Source: CAVPDE01 sp963702565
GTDB lineage: Bacteria > Desulfobacterota > DSM-4660 > Desulfatiglandales > HGW-15
Reading direction: 5' to 3'
Length of the DNA stretch: 64,000 nucleotides
Assembly (NCBI GenBank): GCA_963702565.1
Contig: CAVPDE010000022.1
Location: forward strand, 124,001-188,000
A program made the position numbers and the translations under genes. Of this stretch, positions 1-8,428 are shown one piece after another. Below the pieces are notes generated by a model that saw only the letters and a program-made list of their open reading frames with translations, was not told the DNA's origin and made no database searches. Numbering within the stretch: position 1 is the stretch's first letter; every line of letters starts with the position of its first letter.

Positions 1-37
1 CTGCCTTGCAATAGGATGAACTTACAGGAGGGAGCAG

Positions 38-682
38 ATGGACACGCATCAGACTGTGTGGAACGAGAAGGTTGCAAAGGATATTATGAGCCATTTGGTG
101 AAGCGAAGGATGGAAGCCAGCTATGCCGCTACAGCGGATCAAGCCAGAAAAGAGATTCTGGCCATGATCCCGAAAGGAGCCGTGGTGTTTCGCTGCGGCT
201 CCATGACGGCGGGAGGCATGGGCTTGTGGGAAGCGATCCCCAAGCTGCCGGATGTCAGACTGATCGATCCCTATCGTCCGGAACTCTCCAGGGAAGAGGG
301 CTTGGAGCAAAGGCGGCTAGGAATGGCGGCGGACATAATGATCGCCAGTGTGAACGCGATCACCCTGGACGGCAAGCTGGTCAACCTGGACGGCATGGGC
401 AACAGGGTGGCGGCCATGGCGTTTGGACCGAGGAAAGTCATTCTGGTGGTCGGGATGAACAAGGTTGCGGCTGATCTGGACTCGGCCATGGCGAGAGTCA
501 AACACTACGCGGCACCGGTCAATGCCATTCGCCTGGGGCTTCCGACGCCCTGCGTGGAGACCGGACTGTGCGCGGACTGCAAATCACCCCAGCGGATCTG
601 CAACATATGGAGCATCATTGAAGGCCACATTGTCAAAGACCGTATCCACGTGAAGCTGGTGGGTGAGAATCTGGGATACTAA
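38..682 (+). CDS. LUD-domain protein (LutC/YkgG-like, DUF162)
   Basis: The 214-residue protein shows the LUD-domain hallmarks: a FRCGSMTAGG turn near residue 51 and the block ITLDGKLVNLDGMGNRVAA near 108-126. LUD proteins include LutB/LutC subunits of lactate oxidation, but many stand alone in anaerobes and their reaction is unknown. This copy ends with four cysteines (172, 178, 181, 188) that could bind a metal or Fe-S cluster, which is inference. An AGGAGG-like ribosome site lies just before the ATG. It stands alone on the plus strand, converging with the acyl-CoA ligase gene; no lutA or lutB partner lies in the window, so a lactate role is not supported. Confidence 0.85.
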   Translation: MDTHQTVWNEKVAKDIMSHLVKRRMEASYAATADQARKEILAMIPKGAVVFRCGSMTAGGMGLWEAIPKLPDVRLIDPYRPELSREEGLEQRRLGMAADIMIASVNAITLDGKLVNLDGMGNRVAAMAFGPRKVILVVGMNKVAADLDSAMARVKHYAAPVNAIRLGLPTPCVETGLCADCKSPQRICNIWSIIEGHIVKDRIHVKLVGENLGY

Positions 683-765
683 GGGCGTTGTACAGGGCAA
701 CCAGGTTGGGGGTTTCTCATTGATGGGCAGTTGAGACCCATGTTTAGGGGACAAAAGGGAGAGAC

Positions 766-2310
766 TCAGGACCCGTAATGTTTGCGGATTTCTTTCTTGA
801 GGATCTTTCCTTGGGGGCTTTTGGGCAACTCTTTCCAGAAGTCCACGCTCTTCGGCTTCTTGTACCCAGCCAGGTTTCTGCTGCAAAACTCAATGATCTC
901 TGCCTCCGAGACTTGGACGCCCTGCTTCGGCACAATGACGGCTTTCACGACTTCTCCCCAATGCTCGTCAGGAAATCCGATGACCGAGGCCTCTGAGACA
1001 GAGGGATGCCCGTAGAGGACCTCTTCGATCTCGCGGGGGTACACATTGACGCCGCCGGAGATGATCAGATCATCCTTCCTTTCCACCATGTACACGTAGC
1101 CGTCTTCATCCATCCTTCCCAGATCACCCGTGTGGAGCCATCCGTTCCTGAGCTTCTTGGCGGTCTGTTCAGGCATCTGCCAGTACCCTGCCATCATGGC
1201 TTCGCTCCTGCCGATGATCTCACCCACCTCTCCGACCGGGACGTCATGATCCTCATCGTCCACGACTCTGATCTCGTAGTTGACGACGGGCTTACCGCAC
1301 GAGGCGAGCCTTGCAAGAGTCTTCTCAGAGCCATCCAGAACATGGTCCTCCGGCTTGAGCACCGTGGTGAGGGGGCCACTCTCCGTCTGACCGTAGAGCT
1401 GAGCAAAACCGCATGAAAAAATAGCCATGGCCTTCTTCAGGAGTTCAACGGGCATGACCGAGGCGGCGTAGAGGATCAAGCGCAGACTGCTCAAGTCATA
1501 TTGAGCAATGTTCGGCGCCTGGATGAGGCTGTGGATCATGGTCGGCACGAACTGGCACCGCGTGATCCGCTCTTTCGAGATGTAAGCCAGGATGTCTTCG
1601 GGGTTAAAGGCCCCCTCGCGCCGGATGTAAAAGGTGTTCGGCATGAAGGAATGGCGCACGATGTTGTCCTCGCCGGCAACGTGGTACATGGGAAAGGTGA
1701 TCAAGACCCTTTCGTCGTAGTCGACCTTCAGCTCAATGACGCCTGCGACCGCGTTGGACATGAGATGCCTGTGGGTCCTCATGGCGCCCTTTGGCTTTCC
1801 GGTGGTGCCTCCCGTGAAAATGATGCTCAACACATCATCTTCCAACACCTTCGTGTTCGGTTCCTGTCCGCGTCCCCTGGCAATAAGGGCCTCGTAGTCC
1901 TCCATGAAAAGAAGAGAGGTCTTTTCCAGGCAGATATATTTCTCCACCGATTTCAATTCCGGCTTCAGGGCGCTTACCGTTTCAAGGAAATCGCCGTCGA
2001 CGAAAACATATCTCGGCGTCGAGTAATCAAGGATATGCTTCAGTTCCGATTGCTTGAAGTGGTTGTTGTAAGGGCAGAAGACCGCGCCTGTCTTGGCCGA
2101 AGCAAAGTAGAGTTCGAGAAACTGGTGGCCATTGTGAACAAGAACGCCGATTCTGTCTCCTTTCCTCAATCCTGAGTCCAGGAGTGAATTGGCCAACCGG
2201 TTCACTCGGTCGTTCAGCTCTTGAAAGGTGAGGGAGCGCGTTTCAGAGACAACAGACGGTTTGTGGGGGAATTTATTCGCGTTCCTTAACAACAGATCGC
2301 CGATGGTCAT
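766..2310 (-). CDS. AMP-forming acyl-CoA synthetase (fatty/aromatic acid-CoA ligase)
   Basis: This 514-residue ANL-superfamily enzyme should activate a carboxylic acid with ATP and CoA through an acyl-adenylate. Visible motifs are the phosphate loop FTGGTTGKPKGAM (about 165-177), YGQTE (about 311), the hinge block GWLHTGDLGRMDEDGY (about 393) and the C-terminal PKSPQGKILKKE with the catalytic lysine. Length is normal for the family and the ATG follows a GGAGGAAAG site. It is the last gene of a leftward run after the TRAP transporter and a receiver protein, so it may activate the acid that the transporter imports. Substrate (fatty, aromatic or alicyclic acid) cannot be told from sequence. Confidence 0.93.
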   Translation of the reverse strand: MTIGDLLLRNANKFPHKPSVVSETRSLTFQELNDRVNRLANSLLDSGLRKGDRIGVLVHNGHQFLELYFASAKTGAVFCPYNNHFKQSELKHILDYSTPRYVFVDGDFLETVSALKPELKSVEKYICLEKTSLLFMEDYEALIARGRGQEPNTKVLEDDVLSIIFTGGTTGKPKGAMRTHRHLMSNAVAGVIELKVDYDERVLITFPMYHVAGEDNIVRHSFMPNTFYIRREGAFNPEDILAYISKERITRCQFVPTMIHSLIQAPNIAQYDLSSLRLILYAASVMPVELLKKAMAIFSCGFAQLYGQTESGPLTTVLKPEDHVLDGSEKTLARLASCGKPVVNYEIRVVDDEDHDVPVGEVGEIIGRSEAMMAGYWQMPEQTAKKLRNGWLHTGDLGRMDEDGYVYMVERKDDLIISGGVNVYPREIEEVLYGHPSVSEASVIGFPDEHWGEVVKAVIVPKQGVQVSEAEIIEFCSRNLAGYKKPKSVDFWKELPKSPQGKILKKEIRKHYGS

Positions 2311-2388
2311 GACTTTCCTCCTCTCCTGTCTCGCACCATTTTCACTTTGTTATCGTCAGGTAAAGAAAGGCGGGCCGTGTCGGCTTTC

Positions 2389-2877
2389 TCAATACTTGAT
2401 GAGGTGGTCCCAGAAATCAGGGTCCTGATCCTTCCAGTCTTTTCCAAACCTCCTGTCGCAGAAAGCGCTCAGCCTCTCGTACCACTTTGTCCAGGAGTTT
2501 TGTTTTTTCGCTCTCGCCTCCAGAACATCTGCGACGTAGAGAGCGATATTGGCAATCTCGTCCTTAGGGGCGTAAAAGGCTGCGCCCTTTTCTGCGGATT
2601 TCTTCAAATCCTCTTTGGTGAGTGCGTGGGCTGTGAGCATCAGTGCAGGGATGTTTCGCTTGGTGGCGATGTCCAGCAAATCATAGCCCCGGACGCCCAT
2701 GATATCCAGGATGGCGGCATGATACTGGTTTTTCTCAAGAAGTGACCTGCCCTCTTCGTAGGTTGAGGCCGTATCGATTTTGCACATCTCCAGAAGTTCG
2801 TAAATGATCTGGAGAATATCGTCTTCGTCGTCCACGACGAGAATCCACTTCCCCTTCAATGCCTTTTGTATATCCAC
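2389..2877 (-). CDS. Receiver-only response regulator
   Basis: The 162-residue protein has one CheY-like receiver domain: the acidic pair DDEDD near 16-20, probable phospho-acceptor D58 in ILDIMG, T82 in LTAHA and K105 in APKDE. About 45 residues follow, rich in W, K and R (two KDW/KDQ-like turns), with no recognisable output domain. Translation starts at GTG behind a GGGGGGAA site. It sits between dctP and the acyl-CoA ligase on the same strand. No cognate kinase is adjacent, so it may act through protein contact or belong to a distant phosphorelay. Its presence inside a transport and activation operon is somewhat unusual. Confidence 0.82.
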   Translation of the reverse strand: MDIQKALKGKWILVVDDEDDILQIIYELLEMCKIDTASTYEEGRSLLEKNQYHAAILDIMGVRGYDLLDIATKRNIPALMLTAHALTKEDLKKSAEKGAAFYAPKDEIANIALYVADVLEARAKKQNSWTKWYERLSAFCDRRFGKDWKDQDPDFWDHLIKY

Positions 2878-2989
2878 TGTTCCCCCCGCGGCAGCTCGAC
2901 TGGGTCGTCCCGCCTAAGGCCCGTCCTACGACCAGGACAGGTCGGCCGAGGCGGCAAGCGCCGAGTAAATTCAGAGAAATCGCCTCGTC

Positions 2990-3016
2990 CCGGGGTGGGA
3001 TGGGGTCCCACCCCGG
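2990..3016 (-). terminator. GC-rich perfect hairpin between dctP and the receiver gene
   Basis: A perfect 11-bp stem (CCGGGGTGGGA paired with TCCCACCCCGG) with a 5-nt loop lies downstream of the dctP stop. There is no T-run on either side, so it may be a 3'-end stabiliser or attenuator, not a strong terminator. Confidence 0.45.
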
Positions 3017-3066
3017 TGGCTGAGAGGCTGACTTTCTTGTTCTTTACGCCATCAAGCCAAGAACTT

Positions 3067-4104
3067 CTATTTATATTCCTTGCTGTATTTCTCAACCATC
3101 TCTTGAGTTGCCTTGAACACGGCTTCCCCGTCAACACCCTTCTCTTTTGCCTGCTTGATATACTCATCAAAGACCGGCTTCACGGCCTCTTTGAATTTCG
3201 CAGATTCCTGGTCCGAAAGTTTAATAAATTCATGGCCCAGCTTCAGGCAGAATTGGCGTCCGGACTCGTCACTGTCCCCCCACGCCTTGGCCGTGATGTC
3301 TTCGTATTTCTTGCTCACATCGGTGATGATTTTCTGGAGGTCCGGCGGAAGACTCTCCCATTTCTTGATATTCATGGCGACGAAGAATCCCTGGGAATAG
3401 GAGCTGCTGTAATTCAGTGTCGTATACTTCAGGACCTCGCCCTGTTTGAAACCCTCCAACGCCTCTATGGGAACCAGGGTGCCGTCCACGATGTTTTTCT
3501 TGAGCGCATCATAGGTTTCGCCCTGTGACATGGACACTGGGGCGGCTCCAAGTGCCCTGACGATCAGTTGGCTCGTTCCGGTCGCTCGGATCTTCAACCC
3601 CTTTACATCCTCCAGCTTATTGACCGGTTTGTTGACCGTGTGGAGCACGCCCGGGCCATGAGCGTAGAGATAGCAGACGTGAACGTCGCTGAGTTCCTTT
3701 GGCTTGAATTTTTCGTTGAGCCCATTGATGACCCTTGTGGCAACAAAGGCGTTGGGGTAGCCGAAGGGATTGTCCACCGCCGAGACGACGGGAAACCGCC
3801 CCGGTGAATAGGCGAAAACGGACAGGCCGAAATCCGAGATGCCTTTGACGACTCCGTCGTAGATCTGCGGGGCCGGCGTCAAAGATCCTCCGGTGAATAT
3901 CTGTATCTTGATCTGACCCTTGGAAAGTTCCTCGATCTCCTTGGCCCAGGCTTCCGGCACTTTCGTCTGAATGTGAGTGGGCGGGAAGAAGGTGCTGTAG
4001 GTGAAGTTATAGGTTGCCGCTTGGACGGTTGGGACGGACATCGCCGCACAAAGAAAGAACGTTCCGATGAAAACCAAACTCGCCACAGTAAAAAGTCGTT
4101 TCAT
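3067..4104 (-). CDS. dctP: TRAP transporter solute-binding protein (DctP family)
   Basis: The 345-residue periplasmic protein begins with a signal peptide (MKRLFTVASLVFIGTFFLC... cleaved near VQA-ATY) and has the DctP-family region with IRATGTSQLIVRALGA in the middle, where an arginine usually binds the substrate carboxylate. It would capture a carboxylate and deliver it to the DctQM membrane unit in a sodium-dependent way. The ATG follows AAAGGAGG. It lies downstream of dctQ and dctM on the same strand, so a complete TRAP system is encoded. The ligand is unknown; the neighbouring acyl-CoA ligase and DUF3237 gene point to an organic acid destined for CoA activation. Confidence 0.93.
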   Translation of the reverse strand: MKRLFTVASLVFIGTFFLCAAMSVPTVQAATYNFTYSTFFPPTHIQTKVPEAWAKEIEELSKGQIKIQIFTGGSLTPAPQIYDGVVKGISDFGLSVFAYSPGRFPVVSAVDNPFGYPNAFVATRVINGLNEKFKPKELSDVHVCYLYAHGPGVLHTVNKPVNKLEDVKGLKIRATGTSQLIVRALGAAPVSMSQGETYDALKKNIVDGTLVPIEALEGFKQGEVLKYTTLNYSSSYSQGFFVAMNIKKWESLPPDLQKIITDVSKKYEDITAKAWGDSDESGRQFCLKLGHEFIKLSDQESAKFKEAVKPVFDEYIKQAKEKGVDGEAVFKATQEMVEKYSKEYK

Positions 4105-4233
4105 GTCGCTGCCTCCTTTTGGTTTAGTGTTTGTGTTGCCTATAAACCCCGCCGTCTTCCACCCGGCGTGAAAACCGTTTGGGTCGAGAGTGCCTCCAAA
4201 AAACCTTTACTGTGGCCGGTTGCGCCCATGAAA

Positions 4234-5541
4234 TCAATAGGCCACAAAACTCGGAAGATAGAGAGCGATCTGGGGAAAAAGAAGCATGATCACGAGATAC
4301 GCACACAAGGCCAGCACAAAGGGAAAGGCCCCTTTGAAGATGACTTCCAGCGGCACATCCTTGGCGATCCCGCTGACCACATAGACATTGATTCCGACCG
4401 GCGGCGTGATCACGCCCAGCTCGGTCACAAGGACGATCACCACGCCGAACCATATGGGGTCATAACCGATGGCGATGGCGACGGGGTAAAAGATGGGGAT
4501 GGTCAACAGGATCATCCCCAGGGCGTCCATAAAACATCCCCCTATGAGAAAGAAGAACATGATGACCAGCATGATGCCCCAGGCGGGAAGAGGCAGGCCC
4601 GTGACCCAGCCGGACAGGGTGCTGGGAATTGTGGTCACTGCCAGAAAGTGACCGAAGACCGTTGCGCCTGCCACGATCATGAGAATCATGCAGGTGGTTC
4701 GCGTCGAAGAAAAGAGTCCCTCCACAAACCCCTTCCAGGACAGCTGTCCACTGACAAGGGGAATCAGCACTCCTCCTAAGGCCCCTACGGCTCCTGCCTC
4801 GGTGGGTGTGAAAACACCGATGAAGAGCCCGCCCATCACCAGAAGGAACAAAACGACCACTTCAACAAGACCGGTGAGAGACTTGATCATGTTTTTGAAA
4901 CTCTGCTTTTCCACGCGGGGCGCGATGTCGGGTCTCAAGGTAACCCAAATATAGATGGTCAGCATGAAGAGAATGGAAAGAAGGATCCCGGGGAGGATTC
5001 CTGCCATAAAGAGCTTACCGATGGATTGCTCGGTCATGATTCCATAGACGATAAAGATCGTACTGGGCGGTATGAGAATGCCGAGACTACCCCCGGCCGC
5101 AACGGTCCCGGTTGCCAGTTCGTCACGATACTTCAGCCTCTTCATCTCCGGCAGGGCGACGGACGCCATGGTCGCCGCCGTCGCATTGGTGGACCCGCAG
5201 ATGCTGGCGAAGAAGGCGCAGGCCCCGACCGTGGCCATGGCCAGGCCTCCCTTCAGGTGTCCGAGCCAGGTAAAGGCGGCATCGTAGAGCTTGCGGCTGA
5301 GTCCGGCGTAAAAAAGGATTTGCCCCATGAACACGAACAAGGGAACAACGGTCAGGTCATAGGAACTGAAGACCGAATAGAAGTCTTTGATAATGATATT
5401 CAGGGCCGCTTCCGGTGAAACCAGATATCCAAAGCCGACAAGGCCCACGAGAGCCATGCAGAAGGCTACAGGAAAGTTCAAGAAGAGGAGGGCGAGGAGA
5501 ACGAGGATGCCGACGATGCCGACGTGTATGGGGTTCATCAT
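4234..5541 (-). CDS. dctM: TRAP transporter large permease (DctM family)
   Basis: This integral membrane protein of about 435 residues has repeated hydrophobic segments and the family blocks FASICGSTNATAATMASVALPEM and LIPPSTIFIVYGIMTEQSIG (cut short here), typical of DctM. It is the transport channel that works with DctQ and the DctP binding protein. I place the start at the ATG overlapping the dctQ stop codon (ATGA-type overlap) behind GAGGAAA; an upstream TTG in frame is less likely. The overlap implies translational coupling with dctQ. Family length is about 430 residues, so it looks complete. Confidence 0.94.
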   Translation of the reverse strand: MMNPIHVGIVGILVLLALLFLNFPVAFCMALVGLVGFGYLVSPEAALNIIIKDFYSVFSSYDLTVVPLFVFMGQILFYAGLSRKLYDAAFTWLGHLKGGLAMATVGACAFFASICGSTNATAATMASVALPEMKRLKYRDELATGTVAAGGSLGILIPPSTIFIVYGIMTEQSIGKLFMAGILPGILLSILFMLTIYIWVTLRPDIAPRVEKQSFKNMIKSLTGLVEVVVLFLLVMGGLFIGVFTPTEAGAVGALGGVLIPLVSGQLSWKGFVEGLFSSTRTTCMILMIVAGATVFGHFLAVTTIPSTLSGWVTGLPLPAWGIMLVIMFFFLIGGCFMDALGMILLTIPIFYPVAIAIGYDPIWFGVVIVLVTELGVITPPVGINVYVVSGIAKDVPLEVIFKGAFPFVLALCAYLVIMLLFPQIALYLPSFVAY

Positions 5542-6029
5542 TTTCCTCGCTTTGTCCAAACGTGTAGGAGATTGACCAGGATGGCAAGGCTGAGGCAGAA
5601 AAAGCAGAGAGCCATGCAGTAAACGATGGGATAGAAGGGGAGGAGTAAGGTCGGTGTGACTTCGCCGGCCGCCTTCATATCTCTGGAGAGAAGAAGAGCC
5701 TGCCAGACGAGCACGAGAAAAAGGGAGATGCCAAGGAGATGGCTAAAGGTTTCGATGACCAGCTGCTTGCCTCTTGATAGGCTTTGTACCAGAAGCTCAA
5801 CGGCCACATGCCCCTTTTTCAACATCGTGTAGGGCATGGCAAAGGCCGCTAGGACAGCCCCTGAAAGGCCCACAATGTCATAGGTCCCCGTGATGGGGCT
5901 GTTGAAGAGATATCTCATGAAGATATCGGCGCAACTCAGTACCATCATCAGCACGAGAGCGGCAGACGCTACCATGTTGAAGAAAGAACTGAAACCCGTA
6001 ACGACTTTCTCGAAAAAGGATGCTTTCAT
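5538..6029 (-). CDS. dctQ: TRAP transporter small permease (DctQ family)
   Basis: A 163-residue membrane protein with four hydrophobic helices and the DctQ-type segment ADIFMRYLFNSPITGTYDI near residues 29-47. It is the small subunit that stabilises the DctM permease. It precedes dctM with a 4-nt overlap and follows the DUF3237 gene, giving the order DUF3237-dctQ-dctM-dctP. An AAGGAG site lies about 12 nt before the ATG. The order is not the common dctPQM, but all three components are present and co-directional. Confidence 0.92.
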   Translation of the reverse strand: MKASFFEKVVTGFSSFFNMVASAALVLMMVLSCADIFMRYLFNSPITGTYDIVGLSGAVLAAFAMPYTMLKKGHVAVELLVQSLSRGKQLVIETFSHLLGISLFLVLVWQALLLSRDMKAAGEVTPTLLLPFYPIVYCMALCFFCLSLAILVNLLHVWTKRGK

Positions 6030-6105
6030 GGTGATGTCAAGCTCCTTTCTTTAGCTGGAGCATAGGCTGTTTTGCCCAGAATGTCAAAACCGGGGACCAA
6101 TCCCC

Positions 6106-6591
6106 TTAGGTGACCTCGTAGACCGTTATGATGACTTCGTTTAGGAGCCGTTCACCTGTGGCCACGGCGACGATCCTGTGCAACCATTGATACTTCGGTG
6201 CGCCGGTTTCGAAAACAGGTCTGGTTCTGAAATAGTACTCCCTGGGATGGACCTTTTCTCCTCTAGCCAGCCGCCCCATCACTTCCTTTGATCCGCTCCG
6301 AATCCCTTGGTTCAAGACATAGATCAATGCGCCGTCATCCGTCTCAAGGGTGTACCTCGCCTCCAGTTCCGCCGTGCCGTCCGACAGGACGAGCTGCCAG
6401 TCTGCGCCCCCGGGCAAGACTTTTCCAGAGAGCCTGGAGCCCGCAAAGGAGCCTCCTAGGATGGGGATGATCCTTCTTTCTCCGTACGGGGTGCTTCCCA
6501 CAATCATAGGCGGACCCACTTCAACGCTGGAGGTGTAGAGCATCCGAAAGGATGGTTCAACGGGAACCGTTCTGAGTTCTTTAAGTGCCAT
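6106..6591 (-). CDS. DUF3237 family protein
   Basis: The 161-residue soluble protein matches the DUF3237 pattern: an N-terminal LYTSSVEVGPP strand, GGSFAGSRLSGKVLPGGADW near 47-66 and a C-terminal YYFRTRPVFETGAPKYQWL block. The family forms a small beta-barrel and is often found beside genes for aromatic or cyclic acid breakdown; no reaction is established as far as I know. The ATG follows GGGAGG at good spacing. It is the first gene of the leftward TRAP group, which suggests a role in processing or binding the imported acid. That link is inference. Confidence 0.85.
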   Translation of the reverse strand: MALKELRTVPVEPSFRMLYTSSVEVGPPMIVGSTPYGERRIIPILGGSFAGSRLSGKVLPGGADWQLVLSDGTAELEARYTLETDDGALIYVLNQGIRSGSKEVMGRLARGEKVHPREYYFRTRPVFETGAPKYQWLHRIVAVATGERLLNEVIITVYEVT

Positions 6592-6719
6592 GGATACCTC
6601 CCATGCAGGCCCTTGGCCGCAAGCAAAGCATTTGTTATTGAGCCTTTCTCATTGATCAATGATCAAAAGCCATTGGTCACAGACTTGAAACAGAAAAGGT
6701 GTTGCTCAAGGAGCAATAG

Positions 6720-8222
6720 TCAATGATCGATGTTCGGTTCCGGGCCGGCCTCTGACTCTGACTGCATGTCCCAGCCGCCGCCGAGGGCCTTGTACAGGGC
6801 AACCAGGTTGGTCGATAGCGTGCGGGTGCTCTGGGCCAGCGCCTCTTCTGTTACGAACAGCGACCGCTGGGCCTGAAGCACGTTGAGAAAATCGGTCTGG
6901 CCCTCTGTGTAGAGTTTGATCGACAGATCAACCGCCTTCCGGTTAAAGGCAACGGCATCCGCGAGCGCCTTCCGGCGTTCCTGCTCCTTATCCAATGAGA
7001 TCAATGCGTCTTCTACCTCCTGAAGAGCGGTCAGGACCGTCTTCTGAAAGGCAAGGAGGGACTGCTCCTGCAAGGCCTCTCGCTGCGCGATGTCGGACCG
7101 GACACGGCCCATGTCGAACACCCGCCAGCTCGCTGAGGGACCAATGCTCCAGAGCCGGCTGGTCCAGTCCAACCACGAACCGAGTTCGCTCGACCTGAGA
7201 CCCACCGAACCGGAGATGAAGAACCTGGGAAAGAGGTCGGCTTCGGCGACCCCTATCCGTGCGGTGGCTGCGTGAATCTCGGCCTCTGCCTGCCTGATGT
7301 CAGGGCGTCTGCGAAGCAGCTCGGATGGGACACCCAGCGGAGCTGAAGGAGGAGCCGTTGGAATGGCCAAAGCCGGCGTCAATTCCTGAATCAGCGCTGC
7401 AGGCGCTCTGCCCAGCAGAACACTGAGGCTGTAAATCGCCTGCCGCGCAGATGCCTCCAACAGGGGGATCACGGCGGCTGTGGTTGCCGCCTGGGCCTCG
7501 GCGTTGGCCACATCCAGGCCGCTTGCGAATCCCCCTTCGAATCGCTGCCGCGTCAGCTTGGCGCTGTGTTTCTGGGCCTCGAGGTTCTGCCGGGCAATGG
7601 AGATTCTCTCCTGGAAGGCTCGAAGGTCAATGTAGTTCCTCGCCACCTCGGCCGTGAGCGTTACGAGCACGTCGCGGCGAGCTTCCATGGTGGCCCGGAG
7701 ATCCGCATCGGCAGCCTCGATGCCTCGTCTGACGCCTCCGAAGATATCCAGCTCCCAGGCTGCATCAAAGCCTGCAAAGTACTGGTCGGTGGTCACGCTG
7801 ACTGTATCGCCCGTGCTCCGGCCTGCGGAGGTCGTTGGGGAGACGGACGCCTCACTGCGCTGGTAGGACGCCTTGGCGTCGACGGTCGGCCCGAGAAAAG
7901 ACCCCGCCACTCCCCTTGCGGCTCTGGCCTGGCGCACGCGGGCTTCAGCGAGCTTGAGGTCGAGATTCGATTCCACAGCCTGTTGGATCAGGGATTGCAG
8001 CATCTTGTCGTCGAAGACCGTCCACCATCGGGTCAGGTCCTTTTCGGCAGGGGTGACGGCGGGCAAAGGCGGCGGCCCTGCCCACTCGGCAGGGACAGGC
8101 ATGTCAGGCGATTTGAAGTCCGGCCCGACGGCGCATGCCGCCACCATGATAATGCAGAGCAAAAACATCAGCGCCAGGACATGGTTGAGTCTTTCAGAAG
8201 ACGAGTTATTGGTGGACCACAT
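6720..8222 (-). CDS. Outer-membrane efflux lipoprotein (NodT/TolC-like)
   Basis: About 500 residues with an N-terminal lipobox (MFLLCIIMVAAC) and two repeats of the outer-membrane efflux protein fold, including NLDLKLAEARVRQARAA near the start and RRRPDIRQAEAEIHAATARI in the middle, which are characteristic of NodT-type factors. It would form the trimeric channel across the outer membrane for the MacA-MacB exporter encoded just upstream on the same strand. I prefer the ATG at 8222, behind ATAGGAAT, over an upstream one lacking a ribosome site. It is the last gene of the four-gene export operon. Confidence 0.92.
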   Translation of the reverse strand: MWSTNNSSSERLNHVLALMFLLCIIMVAACAVGPDFKSPDMPVPAEWAGPPPLPAVTPAEKDLTRWWTVFDDKMLQSLIQQAVESNLDLKLAEARVRQARAARGVAGSFLGPTVDAKASYQRSEASVSPTTSAGRSTGDTVSVTTDQYFAGFDAAWELDIFGGVRRGIEAADADLRATMEARRDVLVTLTAEVARNYIDLRAFQERISIARQNLEAQKHSAKLTRQRFEGGFASGLDVANAEAQAATTAAVIPLLEASARQAIYSLSVLLGRAPAALIQELTPALAIPTAPPSAPLGVPSELLRRRPDIRQAEAEIHAATARIGVAEADLFPRFFISGSVGLRSSELGSWLDWTSRLWSIGPSASWRVFDMGRVRSDIAQREALQEQSLLAFQKTVLTALQEVEDALISLDKEQERRKALADAVAFNRKAVDLSIKLYTEGQTDFLNVLQAQRSLFVTEEALAQSTRTLSTNLVALYKALGGGWDMQSESEAGPEPNIDH

Positions 8223-8274
8223 ATTGCGATTCCTATGCCTTGAGCAGTTTATCGCCGAAAGCAATTGAGTCAGA

Positions 8275-8397
8275 AAGAAATTGAATGTTGAATGTCGAAC
8301 AGGGAATTCCGAATAACGAAGTATGAGGGCGATTGGAGTTCACTTCAGCGTTCGTCATTCCTTATTCGATATTCTGCGGTTTACCCGCCTGGCGGGT
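8275..8397. repeat. Intergenic imperfect inverted repeat (GAATGTCGAA words) plus short hairpin
   Basis: Two arms of about 33 bp (roughly 8293-8322 and 8340-8375) are about 75% complementary, both built from GAAT.TCGAA, GGAAT and CGAA words ending in GAAGT. A separate small perfect hairpin (ACCCGCC-t-GGCGGGT) follows at 8383-8397. The block fills the gap between the permease stop and the outer-membrane factor start within the leftward operon. Confidence 0.6.
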
Positions 8398-8428
8398 TCG
8401 CTTTTGACTTTCTCACCCCTGCCTGCCA

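Noticed and set aside
38..682. LutABC lactate utilisation operon
   Set aside because: Only one LUD-domain gene is present and no lutA or lutB neighbour is seen within the window.
6651..6660. Palindrome ATTGATCAAT upstream of DUF3237 gene
   Set aside because: Perfect but only 10 bp and isolated, with no second copy near; not enough to call an operator.
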